Shown here one piece after another: positions 37,492 to 46,370 of a stretch of DNA of 64,000 nucleotides (within the stretch, counting starts at the first letter, position 1; every line of letters begins with the position of its first letter). The DNA comes from Betaproteobacteria bacterium (GTDB lineage Bacteria; Pseudomonadota; Gammaproteobacteria; Burkholderiales; Casimicrobiaceae), in assembly GCA_013298765.1 (NCBI GenBank), contig JAAFJA010000005.1, forward strand, positions 1-64,000, written 5' to 3'. Position numbers and translations under genes: made by a program. Below the pieces are notes generated by a model. That model did no database searches. It saw nothing but the letters and a program-made list of their open reading frames with translations, and was not told the origin of the DNA.

Positions 37492-37767
37492 CTATCGTAA
37501 TCGCGCTTTTTCCAGTGAGTTGTCGCGTCTGTATCGAGTATCGGTAAAGCCGAAGCCATTTGCTGCTCCGAATTCACCTGCACAAATCGAGGACGCATAA
37601 GCGATCGAATTACATTTCGATCCCGCGAACTCACTTGCGCTAAGGGGTGACATCACCCATTTCAGGCTATCGACAGTGCGGCCGACGACGTGCGCCATCA
37701 ACGACAGCGCGCGCTGGCTTGCCAGCACTGGCATTCCTTTCGCGATGTGTTGATAGGCGTTAATCAT
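37492..37767 (-). CDS. hypothetical 91-residue protein
   Basis: Starts MINAYQHIAKGMPVLASQRA after GAAAGGT, and a strong terminator follows its stop by about 30 bp. The N-terminal 45 residues look helical and amphipathic; the remainder is polar with two Cys. I cannot name a family. Codon use seems natural, and the ribosome site plus terminator make it the most believable ORF in this small-gene patch. Confidence 0.5.
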   Translation of the reverse strand: MINAYQHIAKGMPVLASQRALSLMAHVVGRTVDSLKWVMSPLSASEFAGSKCNSIAYASSICAGEFGAANGFGFTDTRYRRDNSLEKARLR

Positions 37768-37957
37768 TTCGGCTGTACCTTTCGGTCTTTACGCTACTGT
37801 CGAGCGCGCTGGGTTAATCAAGAAAACTGTTACTGCCAAATCAATGAAACTGTCGGGTTCAAAGTTCGAGGCGCTTTGTTGGCCTGAACTGCACTAAACA
37901 CGAATAACTTCCTGAGCAGATATCTGAATTGTGTATGACTACGCTTAGTGCGTCAAG

Positions 37958-38233
37958 CTACTTGACAACACGCAGCAAAGTTTTTTTAGCTCGCTGTGTC
38001 TTTGCTGCAACTTCGGACTGCAACTGATCCCGTAAACAAATAATCGCGGTTTCCACTGCCTCGGTCTCGGTTGAGGCATCGAGTAACCGCGCTAATTGCT
38101 TGAGCGCCTTGTTCGCCTCAGGCTTCAAACGAAACGTCTTCCGCGCACCGCCCTGGTCGACCAGGTGCTTTAGCGATGCTTGCACTCGATATGTTGCATC
38201 AGTGCCTTCGGGGTGAATTCGTTCGCGAGCCAT
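37958..38233 (-). CDS. small ribbon-helix-helix-like protein
   Basis: 91 residues. The centre, ARKTFRLKPEANKALKQLA followed by a helix with TETEAVETAIICLRDQL, has the strand-helix-helix pattern of CopG/MetJ-type DNA-binding proteins; the tail is strongly basic. The start MARERIHPEGTDATYRVQA is an N-terminal extension. It may be a small regulator or an orphan antitoxin; no toxin gene is adjacent. Confidence 0.65.
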   Translation of the reverse strand: MARERIHPEGTDATYRVQASLKHLVDQGGARKTFRLKPEANKALKQLARLLDASTETEAVETAIICLRDQLQSEVAAKTQRAKKTLLRVVK

Positions 38234-38371
38234 AGATCGAATTGTAGTCGCCTACGAAAAATATGTGTCAACGCGTTACTCTAACGCGCGTTTGTGTCAT
38301 TCGCGATACAGCCGCAGCGATTCCCGCAGATGATCTTCGTTGAGAAGATTGCAAAGCGGCAAAACGTGCAA

Positions 38372-38551
38372 CTAATATTCGCTCCTCGTTCGAATGCCCT
38401 CGCATTCGGACGCCACTGAAAGGTCATCCCATGCTGCAAGTTCGTCTTTGCGGATGGGAGTGAGCCCTAGGTTCTCGATGATTCGCGCGATCGCTTCATA
38501 GATCGCGAACTCACCGGAGCTTTGGTTCTCGCTCCGTCTGCTATCCCACAA
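38372..38551 (-). CDS. possible 59-residue protein or gene remnant
   Basis: A minus-strand reading that starts at TTG 38551 (no ATG available before an upstream stop) and encodes a natural-looking soluble protein with segments GEFAIYEAIARIIENLGL and RKDELAAWDDLSVASE. Amino-acid and codon use look coding. It may be a short true gene with a rare start or the end of a decayed longer gene. No family recognised. Confidence 0.4.
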   Translation of the reverse strand: MWDSRRSENQSSGEFAIYEAIARIIENLGLTPIRKDELAAWDDLSVASECEGIRTRSEY

Positions 38552-38682
38552 AAAACAGTGCGCTGTCTCGGCTCAGGCGTTGTCTCGTCTTGAGCGTTCG
38601 ATGCAGCGTGTGAGTTATCGCTTGCGCGAGGCCCCTTCTTTTTCATTCACGGCCTGCGCGAGTTTCTCTTCGAGAAAGAAAC

Positions 38683-39891
38683 ATGGGCATTCAACTAACG
38701 CTCAACAAGGGCAAGGTCCCGGCGCTCGTATGGACGAAAGACATCGAGCCCGAGGCGATTCAACAATTAGTCAACATCGCGCACCTGCCGATCTTGCATC
38801 ATCACATCGCGGCGATGCCGGATGTGCACGCAGGCGTGGGCGCAACCGTGGGATCGGTCATCCCAACGAAAGAAGCGATCATCCCTGCCGCTGTCGGCGT
38901 CGACATCGGTTGCGGCATGAACGCAGTGCGAACGAGTTTGAAGGCGGGTGATCTGCCGGATAACTTGTACAAGCTGCGCATTGAAATCGAAGTAGCGGTC
39001 CCTGTCGGCCTATGCCAGCACGCATCGAGCAAGATCGAAGGATCGATGCTCGGACGCGCCGCGCGGGCGATGGATCAAAGCCTCGATACGATCGTTGAAA
39101 AGCATCCGGCGCTCATGAAAATGCAGCGCAAATTCAACAGCACGTGGCGTTGCCAACTCGGCACGCTCGGTGGCGGCAATCACTTCATCGAAATTTGTAT
39201 CGATGAAGAGCAACACGTCTGGGTGATGCTACACAGCGGCTCTCGTGGTATTGGCAACGCGATGGGGCGCTATTTCATTGAGCGCGCGAAGAAAGACATG
39301 GGCCGGCATGTTCATACCTTGCCCGATAAGGACCTCGCGTATTTACGTGAAGGCAACGAGTTATTCGACGATTACATCGAAGCGCTGAACTGGGCGCAAG
39401 ACTACGCACGACTCAATCGCGAAATGATGATGCGTGCGGTGATTGCGGTGATGCAGAAACACTTGCCAAAGTTCACACTAACGACCGAGGCGATTAACTG
39501 CCATCACAACTACGTGAACCGCGAAGAACACTTCGGTGCGAACGTGTACGTTACGCGAAAGGGTGCGATCTCCGCGCGCGACGGCGAACTTGGAATCATT
39601 CCAGGCAGCATGGGCGCGAAAAGCTACATCGTGCGTGGTCGCGGCAATGCGCAATCGTTCTGCTCGTGTTCGCACGGCGCAGGGCGACGGATGAGTCGCA
39701 CGGAAGCGAAACGTGTGTTTAGTCGCGTACAACTTGCTGAGCAAACCGCGGGTGTCGAATGTCGTAAAGACGGTGGCGTGCTGGACGAAATTCCTAGCGC
39801 CTACAAGGACATCGATCAAGTGATGGCAAACCAGGGCGATTTGGTCAGCGTGGAACACACGCTGAAACAAGTGCTCTGCGTGAAAGGATAA
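38683..39891 (+). CDS. rtcB: RNA-splicing ligase RtcB
   Basis: 402 residues, full bacterial length. Metal and GTP-site motifs in order: AAMPDVHAGVGATVG near residue 45, AVGVDIGCGMNAVRT near 70 (conserved Cys metal ligand), LGGGNHFIEI near 165, LHSGSRGIGN near 185 and the nucleophile His in SFCSCSHGAGRRMSR near 327. It joins 2',3'-cyclic phosphate or 3'-phosphate RNA ends to 5'-OH ends via an RNA-guanylate intermediate and Mn. No RtcA, archease, RtcR or PrfH gene is adjacent; instead two unknown genes follow at 9 bp and by overlap. Confidence 0.97.
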   Translation: MGIQLTLNKGKVPALVWTKDIEPEAIQQLVNIAHLPILHHHIAAMPDVHAGVGATVGSVIPTKEAIIPAAVGVDIGCGMNAVRTSLKAGDLPDNLYKLRIEIEVAVPVGLCQHASSKIEGSMLGRAARAMDQSLDTIVEKHPALMKMQRKFNSTWRCQLGTLGGGNHFIEICIDEEQHVWVMLHSGSRGIGNAMGRYFIERAKKDMGRHVHTLPDKDLAYLREGNELFDDYIEALNWAQDYARLNREMMMRAVIAVMQKHLPKFTLTTEAINCHHNYVNREEHFGANVYVTRKGAISARDGELGIIPGSMGAKSYIVRGRGNAQSFCSCSHGAGRRMSRTEAKRVFSRVQLAEQTAGVECRKDGGVLDEIPSAYKDIDQVMANQGDLVSVEHTLKQVLCVKG

Positions 39892-39900
39892 GGTGATGTC

Positions 39901-40101
39901 ATGAGCAAAACCTATCGCCACATCATCTTTACGATCGAACCGGTAAAGCCGCGTAACCGCATCGCAGTCGAAGGACTCAAGCGTCGCGGCGGACCACTTG
40001 TGAAGCCATACGGTTCGACGCGGCTAAATAACAAGCAGGCGCTTCGTCACATGATCGACGACGCGCTGGAAGATGAAAGCGAGGCGCGCCATGCGGGCTG
40101 A
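39901..40101 (+). CDS. 66-residue basic protein in the rtcB operon
   Basis: Begins MSKTYRHIIFTIEPVKPRNR 9 bp after the rtcB stop, and its end overlaps the start of the next gene. Rich in Lys and Arg (GLKRRGGPLVKPYG) and predicted to be small and soluble; the basic charge would suit RNA contact (inference). No family recognised. Tight spacing with rtcB and the overlap downstream support a real, co-translated gene. Confidence 0.65.
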   Translation: MSKTYRHIIFTIEPVKPRNRIAVEGLKRRGGPLVKPYGSTRLNNKQALRHMIDDALEDESEARHAG

Positions 40102-40873
40102 TATGTACAAAGTGATCGTCGAGCGACCTCGATTGATCCACGGTAATTGGTTGCGCGGAGGCCGAGAAGTCGGCTTCCGTCAATTCTTGGCAAGTGAAGA
40201 CCGCCCGCATAAGGTCGGCATGCGTGCGGGGCATACGCGTCGGAAGTGGCCCAACGAAAACCTGGCGCCGCTGCGCCGATTCCTCGTGAGTAACGCAGGC
40301 CGTCCTTGGGACAAAGTTCGCTCGGAACTCTTGACCGGTATCGATCAGCGAAACACCGTGCAGCAGCACATCTTGACCCATGTCGACGATTACGTCGAGC
40401 GTGAGACTCGCCTCGTGCCGCGCGAGAACGGGAAAGGTCAGCGTATCGAATTCCGGCGTCGTTGGACGCGAGAATGGGCACCGATTGAAGAATCATTTGC
40501 ACCACTTCTCGTCGATCCGCGTACCGGAATTCTTCGTTTGACGCACAGCGCGGAAAAGCGTGCGCATAGAAAGCGAGAAGAGGCAAAGCGCATAGCGGTA
40601 GCGCGTGGCAAGGACGTGCGAACGCTTGGTGACGGCGTCGAGTTGCGGCGTCTCGACGATGTTTGGTACGAAGTGGAATACGAAAAGATCCCCGGCGAAC
40701 AAATCTCTCATTGGCAGCGTCGAGTCGTGAAAGACGAGGACAAGAAGAAGTGGCCGCGTGTTTACGACGTGCTCGAGAAGAAATGGGTTTCACTGTGGGA
40801 TACGACGCACTATGTCACGAAGAAGCGGCAACTCAATTCGACGGAGATGGCCAAGTTTGGACTGCGCAGGTAG
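40091..40873 (+). CDS. uncharacterised rtcB-linked protein
   Basis: 260 residues from ATG 40091, which overlaps the upstream gene by 11 bp (ATG 40073 is also possible). It begins MRADMYKVIVERPR, then a basic stretch, NLAPLRRFLVSNAGRPWDKV near residue 72, NTVQQHILTHVDDYV, and a C-terminal part with YEKIPGEQISHW and TTHYVTKKRQLNSTEM. I know this N-terminal pattern only from uncharacterised bacterial proteins; no enzyme motif or membrane segment is visible. Very rich in Arg and Lys, so RNA or ribosome binding is possible. A strong palindrome (40884-40923) follows its stop and may end the operon. Confidence 0.75.
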   Translation: MRADMYKVIVERPRLIHGNWLRGGREVGFRQFLASEDRPHKVGMRAGHTRRKWPNENLAPLRRFLVSNAGRPWDKVRSELLTGIDQRNTVQQHILTHVDDYVERETRLVPRENGKGQRIEFRRRWTREWAPIEESFAPLLVDPRTGILRLTHSAEKRAHRKREEAKRIAVARGKDVRTLGDGVELRRLDDVWYEVEYEKIPGEQISHWQRRVVKDEDKKKWPRVYDVLEKKWVSLWDTTHYVTKKRQLNSTEMAKFGLRR

Positions 40874-40883
40874 TTTGTCGGTC

Positions 40884-40923
40884 TGTCATCCCCGTCCCCG
40901 CGAAGGCGGGGACGGGGATGACA
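40884..40923. repeat. perfect 18-bp palindrome (GTCATCCCCG-type repeat)
   Basis: TGTCATCCCCGTCCCCGC and its exact complement are separated by GAAG. It is a single unit of the same repeat family that forms longer pairs inside the pyruvate dehydrogenase operon (49422-49535 and 50887-51028). Placed 10 bp after the rtcB-operon stop, it may also act as a transcript end. Confidence 0.85.
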
Positions 40924-40998
40924 ATGTTTTTTGGAGCGCTGCCTGAGGACGCAAGACGTTGACGTGATCCGACGCACTCGCAGCGATAACATTGAGTG

Positions 40999-42189
40999 AT
41001 GCCACGTAAACAACGACAAACCGATCTCCCCATCGTCCGCTTAAAAGGCGAACGCAAATTCGTGCACCCGCTTATTTTTCAAAAAGCGGTTGAGCGTCCC
41101 CGCGATCGTGTCCATACGGGTGAGTTAGTTGAATTGCGCGGCATGGACGATGAGTTCATTGGCCGCGGCCTGTGGAACGGCCAAGCGCCGATGGCGGTGC
41201 GCTTACTGACGGAAAAAGAACACGAGCAGATCGATGCTGATTTCATTGCCGAGAAGATTGCCGATGCGGTGAAACTTCGTCGCGAAATCTACAAGCTCGA
41301 TGAGGTGACCGATGCCTACCGTGTGATTCACGCTGAGGGCGATGGGCTCTCTGGACTTATCGTTGATCGCTTCGGCGACGTACTTGTCGTTGCGTTCTAC
41401 GCGGCGGGTATGTGGCGGATGCAAGATTGGATTTTCGATGCGTTGTTGACGCAATTCCCCAACGCGGAAATCTTTGCGTTTGGCGATGACAACGCACAGA
41501 AACAAGAAGGGTTCGACGCACCGCCCGGCGATGCACTGAAGTCACCCATCATTCGCGAGTTCGATGCGAAGTTTCACGCGGTGATCGGTGGAAAACACAA
41601 AACGGGTTTCTTCTGCGATCAGCGAGACAACCGCAAACGTTGGGGCGAATTGATCGCGGCGACCAAGAGCGAATCCATGCTTGATCTTTGCTGCAATTCG
41701 GCGGGTTTCGCGGTGTATTCCGGTCTCGCCGGGGCGAGCGACATCACAGCGATTGATCTTGATGAGGAGGCGGTTGAGTTCGCTCAGAAGAATTTGCGAC
41801 TCAATAGTGTCAAAGCAAAAGTCACGCAGTCGGATATTTTTCCGTGGCTGCGCGAGGCGATGGTTGCGGGGAAATCGTGGGATGCGGTTGTGCTAGATCC
41901 CGCAAAGCTCACGCGTTCGCGCGACGAGGTGATCGACGCGCTGAAAAAATATCTGGACATGAACAAGCTCGCGATGAGCGTCGTGAAACCGGGTGGTCTA
42001 TTCCTTACGTGCTCATGCACAGGCGTGGTGAGCGAGGAGCAATTCCTCGACATGCTGCGCCGCGCGGCGTTTTACGCGGGCCGCACGCTACAGATTCTCG
42101 AAGTACGCGGTGCAGGCCCCGATCATCCATGGCTCGCGCACGTGACAGAGTCCCGGTATCTGAAGGCGGTGTTCTGTCGCGTGCTGTAG
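40999..42189 (+). CDS. class I rRNA (cytosine-C5) methyltransferase, RlmI-like
   Basis: 396 residues from ATG 40999 (GTG 40996 is possible). N-terminal PUA domain (about 10-80) with LVELRGMDDEFIGRGLWN, a central linker domain with DGLSGLIVDRFGDVLV near 115, and a Rossmann methyltransferase domain with SMLDLCCNSAGFAVYSG near 225 and the catalytic-side motif AVVLDPAKLTRSRDEV near 300. RlmI and relatives methylate cytosine in 23S rRNA using AdoMet; target position here is inferred only at family level. Confidence 0.88.
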   Translation: MPRKQRQTDLPIVRLKGERKFVHPLIFQKAVERPRDRVHTGELVELRGMDDEFIGRGLWNGQAPMAVRLLTEKEHEQIDADFIAEKIADAVKLRREIYKLDEVTDAYRVIHAEGDGLSGLIVDRFGDVLVVAFYAAGMWRMQDWIFDALLTQFPNAEIFAFGDDNAQKQEGFDAPPGDALKSPIIREFDAKFHAVIGGKHKTGFFCDQRDNRKRWGELIAATKSESMLDLCCNSAGFAVYSGLAGASDITAIDLDEEAVEFAQKNLRLNSVKAKVTQSDIFPWLREAMVAGKSWDAVVLDPAKLTRSRDEVIDALKKYLDMNKLAMSVVKPGGLFLTCSCTGVVSEEQFLDMLRRAAFYAGRTLQILEVRGAGPDHPWLAHVTESRYLKAVFCRVL

Positions 42190-42241
42190 GCTGCTCGCGC
42201 GCCCTTCAATAACTCACTCGTTTCGCGCGATGCTAGGGGTT

Positions 42242-42399
42242 CCCTCTCCCGCGGCGCGGGAGAGGGCGGAGGGTGAGGGCGGCGCGATGGGGTGCTCGGT
42301 TTGCATACCGCAGCGGCACGACATGCTCCGTACTATCCAAGCGACTCATTCGGAATTACGGCCCTCACCCCAACCCTCTCCCGCGCTGCGGGAGAGGGA
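42242..42399. repeat. paired CCCTCTCCCGC palindromic repeat
   Basis: CCCTCTCCCGC-ggc-GCGGGAGAGGG plus GTGAGGGC at 42242-42280 is mirrored at 42361-42399 by GCCCTCACCCC and CCCTCTCCCGC-gct-GCGGGAGAGGG. The two arms face each other about 80 bp apart, between the convergent methyltransferase and copA genes. A related unit is inside the uup coding region. Confidence 0.85.
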
Positions 42400-42405
42400 G
42401 CAAAA

Positions 42406-44658
42406 CTACTCTTTAGGCTTCCAACGCGATAGCAACAGTGCATTGGTCATCACGCTGACCGAACTCAACGCCATCGCCGCACCCGCGACGACAGGGCTCA
42501 AGAAGCCGAACGCCGCAAGCGGAATACCGGCGACGTTGTAGGCGAACGCCCAAAACAAGTTTTGCCGAATCTTGGCGACGGTACGCCGCGAAATCTCAAG
42601 TGCTTCGGCGACTAACGCTATGTCGCCGCGCATTAAAGTGATCGCCGCCGCGTGCATCGCAACGTCGGTACCGGTGCCCATCGCAATGCCCACATCCGCA
42701 GCGGCAAGTGCGGGCGCATCGTTCACGCCGTCGCCTACCATCGCAACCACGTGTCCACCTGCACGAAGCGCCGCAATTTGCGCCGCTTTGTCGCCCGGCA
42801 ATACGTCTGCGATCACTTCATCCTCGCGTAACCCAATGCGCTTTGCCATCGCGAGCGCAGCGTTGCGGTTATCGCCAGAGATCATTGCGATGCGAATGCC
42901 GCGCTCTCGCAATGCGGCAAGTGCTGCGTTAACGCCGGGTTTAGGTTCGTCACCGAACGCAAGAATTCCGGCGAACACAGGGGCTTGATCGCTATTCGCG
43001 TTTCGATATGCAACGGACGAGACCGTCGCGCCTTCGTTCAACATTGATTTGATGTGCTCACTGGCTTGATCCATTGAAACGCCTAGCTCGTTCATCCAGC
43101 GCAAGCTACCAATAAACCACTCGCGATCATCGATACGACCGGTCGTGCCACGACCGGGTACGGCGCGGATGTCAGTCGCTAAGTGAGATGCGTCTTCCTG
43201 AATGCCTCGTACCTGAGCCGCGTTTACCACCGCGCGCGCAAGCGGATGTTCGCTGCCGCGCTGGATCGCAGCGACGTGCGCCAGCAAATCACCCTCATCA
43301 GTCCCAGGCGCGGCGTGCAGCTTGAGTAATCGCGGCTGGCCAACGGTAAGCGTTCCAGTTTTGTCAAACGCGACCGTATCCACTTTGTGTGCAAGCTCCA
43401 GCGCTTGCACGTCTTTGATCAGCACGCCGCGTTTCGCCGCAACGCCAGTGCCTGCCATGATCGCGGCGGGTGTTGCAAGCCCAAGCGCGCAGGGGCACGC
43501 GATCACGAGCACGGCGACCGCGTGAATCAACGCGGCTTCGATGTCTCCGCGTACAAACCACCATCCGAGAAGCGTCGCCAGAGCGATGACCAATACAACC
43601 GGCACGAACACCGCAGCCACTTGATCGACCAAACGTTGTATCGGCGCTTTCACCGTTTGCGCATCTTCAACGAGACGAATTATGTGGGCGAGCACCGTTT
43701 CGCTGCCAGTCGCCACAACGCGCATCAACAATCGTCCATCGCCATTGATGCTGCCGCCGGTGAGTTTGTCGTTCGCGCTCTTGTCAACCGGCAGCGGCTC
43801 GCCAGTGAGCATCGATTCATCAAGTTGCGAACTGCCTTCCGTCACCACGCCATCTGCCGCCACTCGCTCACCTGGGCGTACGACGAGTGTGTCGCCGACC
43901 AATACTTCGTTGATCGGCACATCGATTTCTTGCCCGTTCTTCGCGATCACATGCGCAGTCTCGGGCTTCAGCGCGGAAAGTGCGCGAATTGCGGCCGTCG
44001 TTTTCCGCTTCGCGCGCGATTCAAGCCATTTGCCGAGAAGCACGAGGGTGACAACAACGGCAGACGCCTCGAAGTAGAGATGCGGCATTTCACCGGGCAC
44101 CGCCGTGAACCAGAGCCACATCGAAAGCCCCCAGCTCGCCGTTGTGCCAATCGCCACCAATAAATCCATGTTGCCACTGAGTGCTTTGAGCGCATGCCAA
44201 CCCGCCTTGTAAAACCGGGCGCCGAGAATGAACTGCACAGGCGTGGCAAGCATGAATTGAATCCACGCTGGCAGCATCCAGTGTTTACCAAACAAGTCAC
44301 CGATCATCGGCAACACCAGCGGCGCAGAGAGCGCGAGGCCGATCGCGACCGAGGCGAAGCCATGCCATTTCGATTCATCGGCTTCCGCGTTTGCGATGGC
44401 AGCGGTTCGCGGCTCATAGCCTGCATCGCGCACCGCGCGACGTAACTGCGCCTCGTTCGCGAGCGCGGCATCGAAGCTAACGCGCGCCGATTCGGTCGCA
44501 AGGTTCACACTCGCCTCAACGACGCCAGGCACCTTGCGTAATGCTCGCTCTACGCGCGTAACGCACGAAGCGCAAGTCATTCCGCCCACGCTGATGTCGG
44601 AGACGAGCGGCGTGTTGGCTATTGCGCTGGGTGGGAGCGAAGTGGAGGCGGTGGTCAT
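42406..44658 (-). CDS. copA: copper-exporting P1B-type ATPase
   Basis: 750 residues from ATG 44658; an in-frame extension to 44778 overlaps the divergent promoter region. One N-terminal heavy-metal domain (VGGMTCASC, residues 24-32), eight membrane segments, the transmembrane metal motif [17 protein letters not shown], actuator TGEPLPVDK, phosphorylation site [22 protein letters not shown] in the nucleotide domain and [12 protein letters not shown]. The CPC motif indicates Cu(+)/Ag(+) transport out of the cytosol. The divergent gene encodes the matching copper chaperone. Confidence 0.96.
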   Translation of the reverse strand: MTTASTSLPPSAIANTPLVSDISVGGMTCASCVTRVERALRKVPGVVEASVNLATESARVSFDAALANEAQLRRAVRDAGYEPRTAAIANAEADESKWHGFASVAIGLALSAPLVLPMIGDLFGKHWMLPAWIQFMLATPVQFILGARFYKAGWHALKALSGNMDLLVAIGTTASWGLSMWLWFTAVPGEMPHLYFEASAVVVTLVLLGKWLESRAKRKTTAAIRALSALKPETAHVIAKNGQEIDVPINEVLVGDTLVVRPGERVAADGVVTEGSSQLDESMLTGEPLPVDKSANDKLTGGSINGDGRLLMRVVATGSETVLAHIIRLVEDAQTVKAPIQRLVDQVAAVFVPVVLVIALATLLGWWFVRGDIEAALIHAVAVLVIACPCALGLATPAAIMAGTGVAAKRGVLIKDVQALELAHKVDTVAFDKTGTLTVGQPRLLKLHAAPGTDEGDLLAHVAAIQRGSEHPLARAVVNAAQVRGIQEDASHLATDIRAVPGRGTTGRIDDREWFIGSLRWMNELGVSMDQASEHIKSMLNEGATVSSVAYRNANSDQAPVFAGILAFGDEPKPGVNAALAALRERGIRIAMISGDNRNAALAMAKRIGLREDEVIADVLPGDKAAQIAALRAGGHVVAMVGDGVNDAPALAAADVGIAMGTGTDVAMHAAAITLMRGDIALVAEALEISRRTVAKIRQNLFWAFAYNVAGIPLAAFGFLSPVVAGAAMALSSVSVMTNALLLSRWKPKE

Positions 44659-44800
44659 GGCTGGCGTAGTATTGTGAGCGCGAGCGGTTCGCGGCGGCTG
44701 ATCTTGGTCAAACGATGCGCGAAATGCTCCGAGCAGCTTGTGAATTTGGGGTTCGATCTCAACATTGCAAACAATCACACCCGACGACAGAGGTTTTGCG

Positions 44801-44995
44801 ATGAATCAGGTATTGAATGTAGAAGGCATGAGTTGCGGCCACTGCGAACGCGCGGTGACGGAAGCGATCAAGCGCGTTGATCCAAAGGCGCAGGTCAAGA
44901 TTGATCTCGCCAGCGGGCGAGTTGAGGTCGAAAGCGATGTGTCACGTGAAGTGATTGCGAGCGCTGTGGTTGAAGAGGGCTACGCGGTGGCGTAG
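44801..44995 (+). CDS. copZ: CopZ-like copper chaperone
   Basis: 64 residues from ATG 44801 after AGAGG. A single heavy-metal-associated domain with the metal loop [15 protein letters not shown] (C-x-x-C with His between, as in Cu(I) chaperones) and a typical ferredoxin-like ending VVEEGYAVA. It should carry Cu(I) to the CopA ATPase encoded divergently 142 bp away. I looked for a CueR operator between them and did not see a convincing one. Confidence 0.92.
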   Translation: MNQVLNVEGMSCGHCERAVTEAIKRVDPKAQVKIDLASGRVEVESDVSREVIASAVVEEGYAVA

Positions 44996-45098
44996 CTTCT
45001 TGGCGAGTGCGATGCGAACAATCGGCTCATTCGTCCGGCCCGTTTTTAGCCGCGATTCTGTTGTGGGTTGTGTTAATTAATTATTACGTGAAACGACG

Positions 45099-45171
45099 TT
45101 TTAATTAGGGCTAGCGTGCAAATATGCTAGTTAAAGAAACACACAATAATTTGTAGCTAGCCCGATTAAAA
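45099..45171. repeat. dispersed inverted-repeat element, copy B (best copy)
   Basis: Left arm TTTTAATTAGGGCTAGC (45099-45115) and right arm GCTAGCCCGATTAAAA (45156-45171) are near-perfect inverted copies separated by exactly 40 bases. The right arm also forms a CCCGATT/AATCGGGG hairpin with following bases. It lies between the convergent copZ and pseudouridine synthase genes. See the family finding. Confidence 0.8.
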
Positions 45172-45194
45172 TCGGGGCAAGACATGAATTGTTA

Positions 45195-45779
45195 TCAAAT
45201 TCTCGATATTGAGTTTTGCCGCAGCTGAGCGAACGCCTCGTCGTCGCTGAGCGTGCGGTATCCCCCGTGCGGCAAACCGTCCACACGCCACGGGCCAATC
45301 GCCACGCGAATTAGGCGCAACGTCGGCAAACCCACCGCCGCCGTCATCCGCCGCACTTGTCGATTGCGGCCTTCATCCAGCGTCAACTCAATCCACGAAT
45401 CCGGCACGGACTTCCGAGCGCGAATCGGCGGATCGCGCGGCCACGGCTCGGCGACGTTGCCGAGCGGCTTGCAATCAATTGCACGGGCAGGCCCGTCGTT
45501 TAATTGAAACCCGCGCATCAATTGCGCCGCGTGCTCCTCGGTGGCAAGGCCTTCGACTTGCGCTCGATAGGTTTTCGTTACGCGTGATTTCGCGCCAGCT
45601 ATCGCCGCCTGCAACGCACCGTGATCGGTGAGCAACAACAACCCCTCGCTATCCGCATCCAAACGCCCCGCGGCATACACGTCCGGAATATCGATGAACT
45701 CGGAGAGCGTTTTCCAACGCCCACCATCGCTCGTGAATTGCGAGAGCACGCCGTACGGTTTGTTGAAGAGGACGAGCAT
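45195..45779 (-). CDS. 23S rRNA pseudouridine synthase, RluE-like (RsuA family)
   Basis: 194 residues, the short RsuA-family type without an S4 domain. Begins MLVLFNKPYGVLSQFTSD; the catalytic Asp is in AAGRLDADSEGLLLLT near residue 40, followed by KTYRAQVEG and the substrate-loop LDEGRNRQVRRM near 145. RluE modifies U2457 of E. coli 23S rRNA; the same target is a reasonable guess. A fold-back mobile element sits 6 bp before its start codon and may carry or replace its promoter. Confidence 0.92.
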   Translation of the reverse strand: MLVLFNKPYGVLSQFTSDGGRWKTLSEFIDIPDVYAAGRLDADSEGLLLLTDHGALQAAIAGAKSRVTKTYRAQVEGLATEEHAAQLMRGFQLNDGPARAIDCKPLGNVAEPWPRDPPIRARKSVPDSWIELTLDEGRNRQVRRMTAAVGLPTLRLIRVAIGPWRVDGLPHGGYRTLSDDEAFAQLRQNSISRI

Positions 45780-45785
45780 GTGTTC

Positions 45786-45948
45786 AGGAGACGCTGATTA
45801 AATCCCGCGTGCAGTCCGCCTCGGATTGAGACCGAGTGCGAAATCGACAAATGCGAGCAATAGCGGGGCTATTGTGAGCATTTTCGATGCAGCAATCGGC
45901 TCAAGCCCGAGGATGTAATGCGCGATGGGTATTTAATCATCGTCTCCT
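45786..45948. mobile_element. fold-back MITE, copy 1
   Basis: 163 bp with terminal inverted repeats AGGAGACGCTGATTAAAT / ATTTAATCATCGTCTCCT. The whole element folds on itself as an imperfect palindrome around GCAATAGCggGGCTATTG. The reverse complement is present at 63697-63857 with an essentially identical interior. There is no reading frame for a transposase, so it must depend on an element elsewhere. Lodged between the RluE-like start and the vapC stop. Confidence 0.85.
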
Positions 45949-46346
45949 CAAGTCAACACAGTCATCCCGGCACGCTTCGCCGCTTTCGCATCGAAGGTCA
46001 CCGTCTTGTCGCAGCCTGCCGCGCGATCAAGCAGTAACACTAAGCAGTCCTGAAAGTCCGCATTCTTCGAGCGCGCGAGCGCTACCGCTTGCGCTACTGC
46101 TGCCCGCTCAGCAACAACCAGCGTGTCAGCGCTCAACAAATCTTCAACGACTGCGAGTTGGTCGCTCACGCTGAATTCGTAAAGCGAGTCGAGCACCCAC
46201 ACCGTTTCCAAGAGCGTCACCAAACTAATGTGACCGGGCGTAGTCGCTGAAATCTCGTCTCGCATAAAACGTAGGGCACGCGCCGCTTGCTTCGCGTCGT
46301 CCTTCAAGAGAAAGCGAATCAAAACGTTGGTATCGATACCGATCAT
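45948..46346 (-). CDS. vapC: VapC-type PIN-domain toxin
   Basis: 132 residues. PIN ribonuclease domain: MIGIDTNVLIRFLLKDD (first catalytic Asp at residue 4 or 5), SLVTLLETVWVL near 40 (Glu), and KNADFQDCLVLLL near 95 (Asp pair), with TFDAKAAKRAGM at the end. Such toxins cut tRNA or rRNA and are held by the adjacent antitoxin. It lies 24 bp after the vapB-like gene on the same strand. Its stop codon touches the end of the fold-back MITE. Confidence 0.92.
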   Translation of the reverse strand: MIGIDTNVLIRFLLKDDAKQAARALRFMRDEISATTPGHISLVTLLETVWVLDSLYEFSVSDQLAVVEDLLSADTLVVAERAAVAQAVALARSKNADFQDCLVLLLDRAAGCDKTVTFDAKAAKRAGMTVLT

Positions 46347-46370
46347 GGTTTGCTTGCCGCGAGCGAACTG

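Noticed and set aside
38340-38420. tRNA-like GTTCGAATGCCC near rtcB
   Set aside because: No cloverleaf can be formed around it; it lies in the reading frame of the 59-residue ORF on the minus strand.
43387-44163. Plus-strand reading of 258 codons opposite copA
   Set aside because: Antisense to the P-type ATPase core motifs, with His/Arg-rich shadow composition.
44659-44800. CueR-type operator between copA and copZ
   Set aside because: No convincing dyad with the CueR pattern and 19-bp promoter spacing could be found.
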